A stretch of 64,000 nucleotides of DNA from JAJEAD01 sp965221555 (GTDB lineage: Bacteria > Pseudomonadota > Gammaproteobacteria > HK1), in contig OZ244895.1 in the NCBI GenBank assembly GCA_965221555.1, forward strand, positions 1,674,001 through 1,738,000. The letters run 5' to 3'. The notes under the pieces were generated by a model. That model searched no databases and was not told where the DNA came from. It was given only the letters and a program-made list of their open reading frames with translations. The first letter of the stretch is position 1. Every line of letters starts with the position of its first letter. Position numbers and translations under genes: made by a program. Below, in pieces: positions 62,417 to 64,000 of this stretch.

Positions 62417-64000
62417 TCATGCCCGTCGCCGCCGTTGGGGCCGCCCCTCTTCGTGTTGCGGATCGGAGTCGAAGAGCGCGGCCAGCTGCTCCATCACCGC
62501 GCCGCCGAGCTGCTCCGCGTCGACCAGGGTCACCGCGCGCTGGTAGTAGCGGGTCACGTCGTGCCCGATACCGATCGCGAGCAGCTCCACCGGCGTCTGG
62601 TTCTCGATGTACGCAATCACCTGGCGCAGGTGCTGCTCGAGGTAGCTGCTCGGGTTGACCGAGAGGGTCGAATCGTCCACCGGCGCGCCGTCGCTGATCA
62701 CCATCAGGATCCGCCGCTGCTCGGGGCGGGCGAGCAGGCGGCTGCAGGCCCACGCGAGCGCCTCCCCGTCGATGTTCTCCTTCAGGATTCCCTCGCGCAG
62801 CATGATGCCGAGACTCTTGCGCGCCCGGCGCCAGGGGGCGTCGGCCGACTTGTAGACGATGTGGCGGAGATCGTTGAGACGCCCGGCGTTCGGCTGCTTT
62901 CCTTCCGCCAGCCACCGCTCGCGCGACTGCCCCCCTTTCCAGGCCCGGGTCGTGAACCCCAGGATCTCCACCCGCACCCCGCAGCGCTCCAGGGTGCGGG
63001 CGAGGATGTCGGCGCTGGTGGCGGCGACCACGATGGGGCGCCCTCGCATCGACCCCGAGTTGTCGATGAGCAGGGAGACGACGGTGTCGCGGAATCGCGT
63101 CTCCTTCTCCTGCTTGTAGGAGAGCGAATAGAGCGGATTGGCGACGACGCGGGCGAGCCGGGCGGTGTCGAGCAGCCCCTCCTCGAGGTCGAACTCCCAG
63201 GCACGGGTCTGCCGGGCGAGGAGGCGTCGCTGCAGGCGGTTCGCGAGGCGCCCGATGACGCCCTGCAGGGGGGAGAGCTGCTGGTCGAGATTCTGGCGCA
63301 GCCGGGTGAGCTCGTCGGGCTCGCAGAGCTCCGTGGCGTCGACGATCTCGTCGAAGGCGGTGCAGTAGGCATGGTAGGCGAAGCGATCCGGCAGATTGCT
63401 GCCGCCATGCGGCGGGTAGGCCGCTTCGCCCGGCGTCTCGGAGTCCTCGGCGCCGAAGTCCATGGCGCTCGGGTCGAGATGGTCGAGCGAGTCCGCCGCC
63501 TCTCCCGCTTCGTCCTCGGTCGCATCGCGCATCTCGACGCCTTCGGTGGACTCCTGCGCGCCGGCCTCCGCCGCGCCCGCCTCTCCCTCGTCGAGCGCGC
63601 TGCTGGTGTCGTCTTCGTCGAACTCGGAGTCGTCGGGATCCTGCTCGTAGTCCGGCGCTTCGTCGGGAAAACCGAGGTCCTTGAGCAGTCCCCGCAACGC
63701 GGCGGCGAACGCCCTCTGATCTTCACAGTGGGAAGCGAGCTCGGGGAGGTGGGTGCCGATTCGGACCTCGAGCTCGGAGCGCCACAGCTCGTAGGCGCCG
63801 CGGGCGGCGGGGGGAGGCTCCTGTCCGGTGAGCGTCTCCCGGGCGAGAAGGCGGACCATCTCCGCGAGCGGGGCCTGCTCCCGGGTGACGAAGGCGGGGA
63901 AGCCCTGCGCCTGGTAGCGATCTTCGAGCGCGGCGTCCAGATTGCTGGCGACGCCAGTCATGCGCCGGGCGCCGAGCGCGTCGCAGCGCGCTTGCTCCAG
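62417..64000 (-). CDS. cobT: Aerobic cobaltochelatase subunit CobT (N-terminus beyond the window)
   Basis: At least 527 residues; the gene runs off the right edge. The last codons in view read LEQARCDALGARRMTGVASN, which is internal CobT sequence, so the ATG at 63961 is not the true start. It has a long acidic linker (about 63479-63690, rich in E and D) and a C-terminal von Willebrand A domain with the MIDAS motif SLLIDNSGSMRGRP and IVVAATSADILARTLERCG. CobT works with CobS as the AAA+/MIDAS partner of CobN, inserting cobalt into hydrogenobyrinate a,c-diamide. This implies aerobic cobalamin synthesis, which may supply the corrinoid for the MttB-family proteins. Confidence 0.93.
   Translation of the reverse strand: MEQARCDALGARRMTGVASNLDAALEDRYQAQGFPAFVTREQAPLAEMVRLLARETLTGQEPPPAARGAYELWRSELEVRIGTHLPELASHCEDQRAFAAALRGLLKDLGFPDEAPDYEQDPDDSEFDEDDTSSALDEGEAGAAEAGAQESTEGVEMRDATEDEAGEAADSLDHLDPSAMDFGAEDSETPGEAAYPPHGGSNLPDRFAYHAYCTAFDEIVDATELCEPDELTRLRQNLDQQLSPLQGVIGRLANRLQRRLLARQTRAWEFDLEEGLLDTARLARVVANPLYSLSYKQEKETRFRDTVVSLLIDNSGSMRGRPIVVAATSADILARTLERCGVRVEILGFTTRAWKGGQSRERWLAEGKQPNAGRLNDLRHIVYKSADAPWRRARKSLGIMLREGILKENIDGEALAWACSRLLARPEQRRILMVISDGAPVDDSTLSVNPSSYLEQHLRQVIAYIENQTPVELLAIGIGHDVTRYYQRAVTLVDAEQLGGAVMEQLAALFDSDPQHEEGRPQRRRRA

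Overview
This window comes from a high-GC genome (about two thirds G+C by eye) with dense bacterial coding. The gene mix points to a proteobacterium, most likely gamma- or betaproteobacterial: a DjlA-type co-chaperone, a CNP1-like secreted protein, a lexA-imuA-imuB SOS block, CobT of the aerobic cobalamin route, and an HutF-type histidine pathway. Many PhyH dioxygenases, MttB-family proteins, an LLM flavoprotein and a dimethylglycine/sarcosine dehydrogenase-like protein suggest a heterotroph that feeds on amino acids and methylated amines. No rRNA, tRNA or CRISPR array was seen. The taxonomy is inference.

Layout. 1-3.8 kb: sirtuin tail, PhyH dioxygenase, rpe, djlA, CNP1-like protein. 3.7-10.8 kb: two divergent units encoding three TPR-sulfotransferases and a TPR-oxygenase. 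11.1-16.8 kb: a tight operon with a Gly/Ala-rich 114-aa peptide, a two-TM small protein, an acyl carrier protein, a ketosynthase, an HlyB-like ABC exporter and an HlyD-like adaptor, followed by a GNAT protein and an unusual phosphoribosyltransferase/beta-propeller fusion. 19.0-22.1 kb: lexA (with an SOS box), imuA, imuB. 22.4-25.4 kb: a gamma-glutamyltransferase homologue and a cytochrome P450. 25.6-35.2 kb (minus strand): LacI regulator, MttB-family protein and a complete Dpp/Opp-type ABC importer. 35.9-51.1 kb: histidine catabolism (hutH, hutF, hutI, hutU) with an ornithine cyclodeaminase-like gene and a second importer lacking a binding protein, interrupted by a chorismate-mutase-like protein, a peroxiredoxin, a quinone oxidoreductase and cysQ. 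51.4-64 kb: MFS transporter, a second MttB unit (MttB, SRPBCC, Asp/Glu-racemase-like, DMGDH-like), LLM oxidoreductase, amidase, PhyH dioxygenase, and the start-truncated cobT.

Three things stand out. First, the peroxiredoxin at 43939-44385 has an in-frame UGA exactly where the peroxidatic cysteine should be, with a SECIS-like hairpin at the right distance, so it is very probably a selenoprotein that ordinary gene calling truncates. Second, the 11.1-16.8 kb operon looks like an undescribed system making and exporting a microcin-like, possibly acylated peptide. Third, at least twelve copies or fragments of a MITE-like element of about 180 bp with roughly 45-bp terminal inverted repeats and TA ends occupy the intergenic regions. 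Some copies contribute start codons, stop codons or C-terminal extensions to neighbouring genes.
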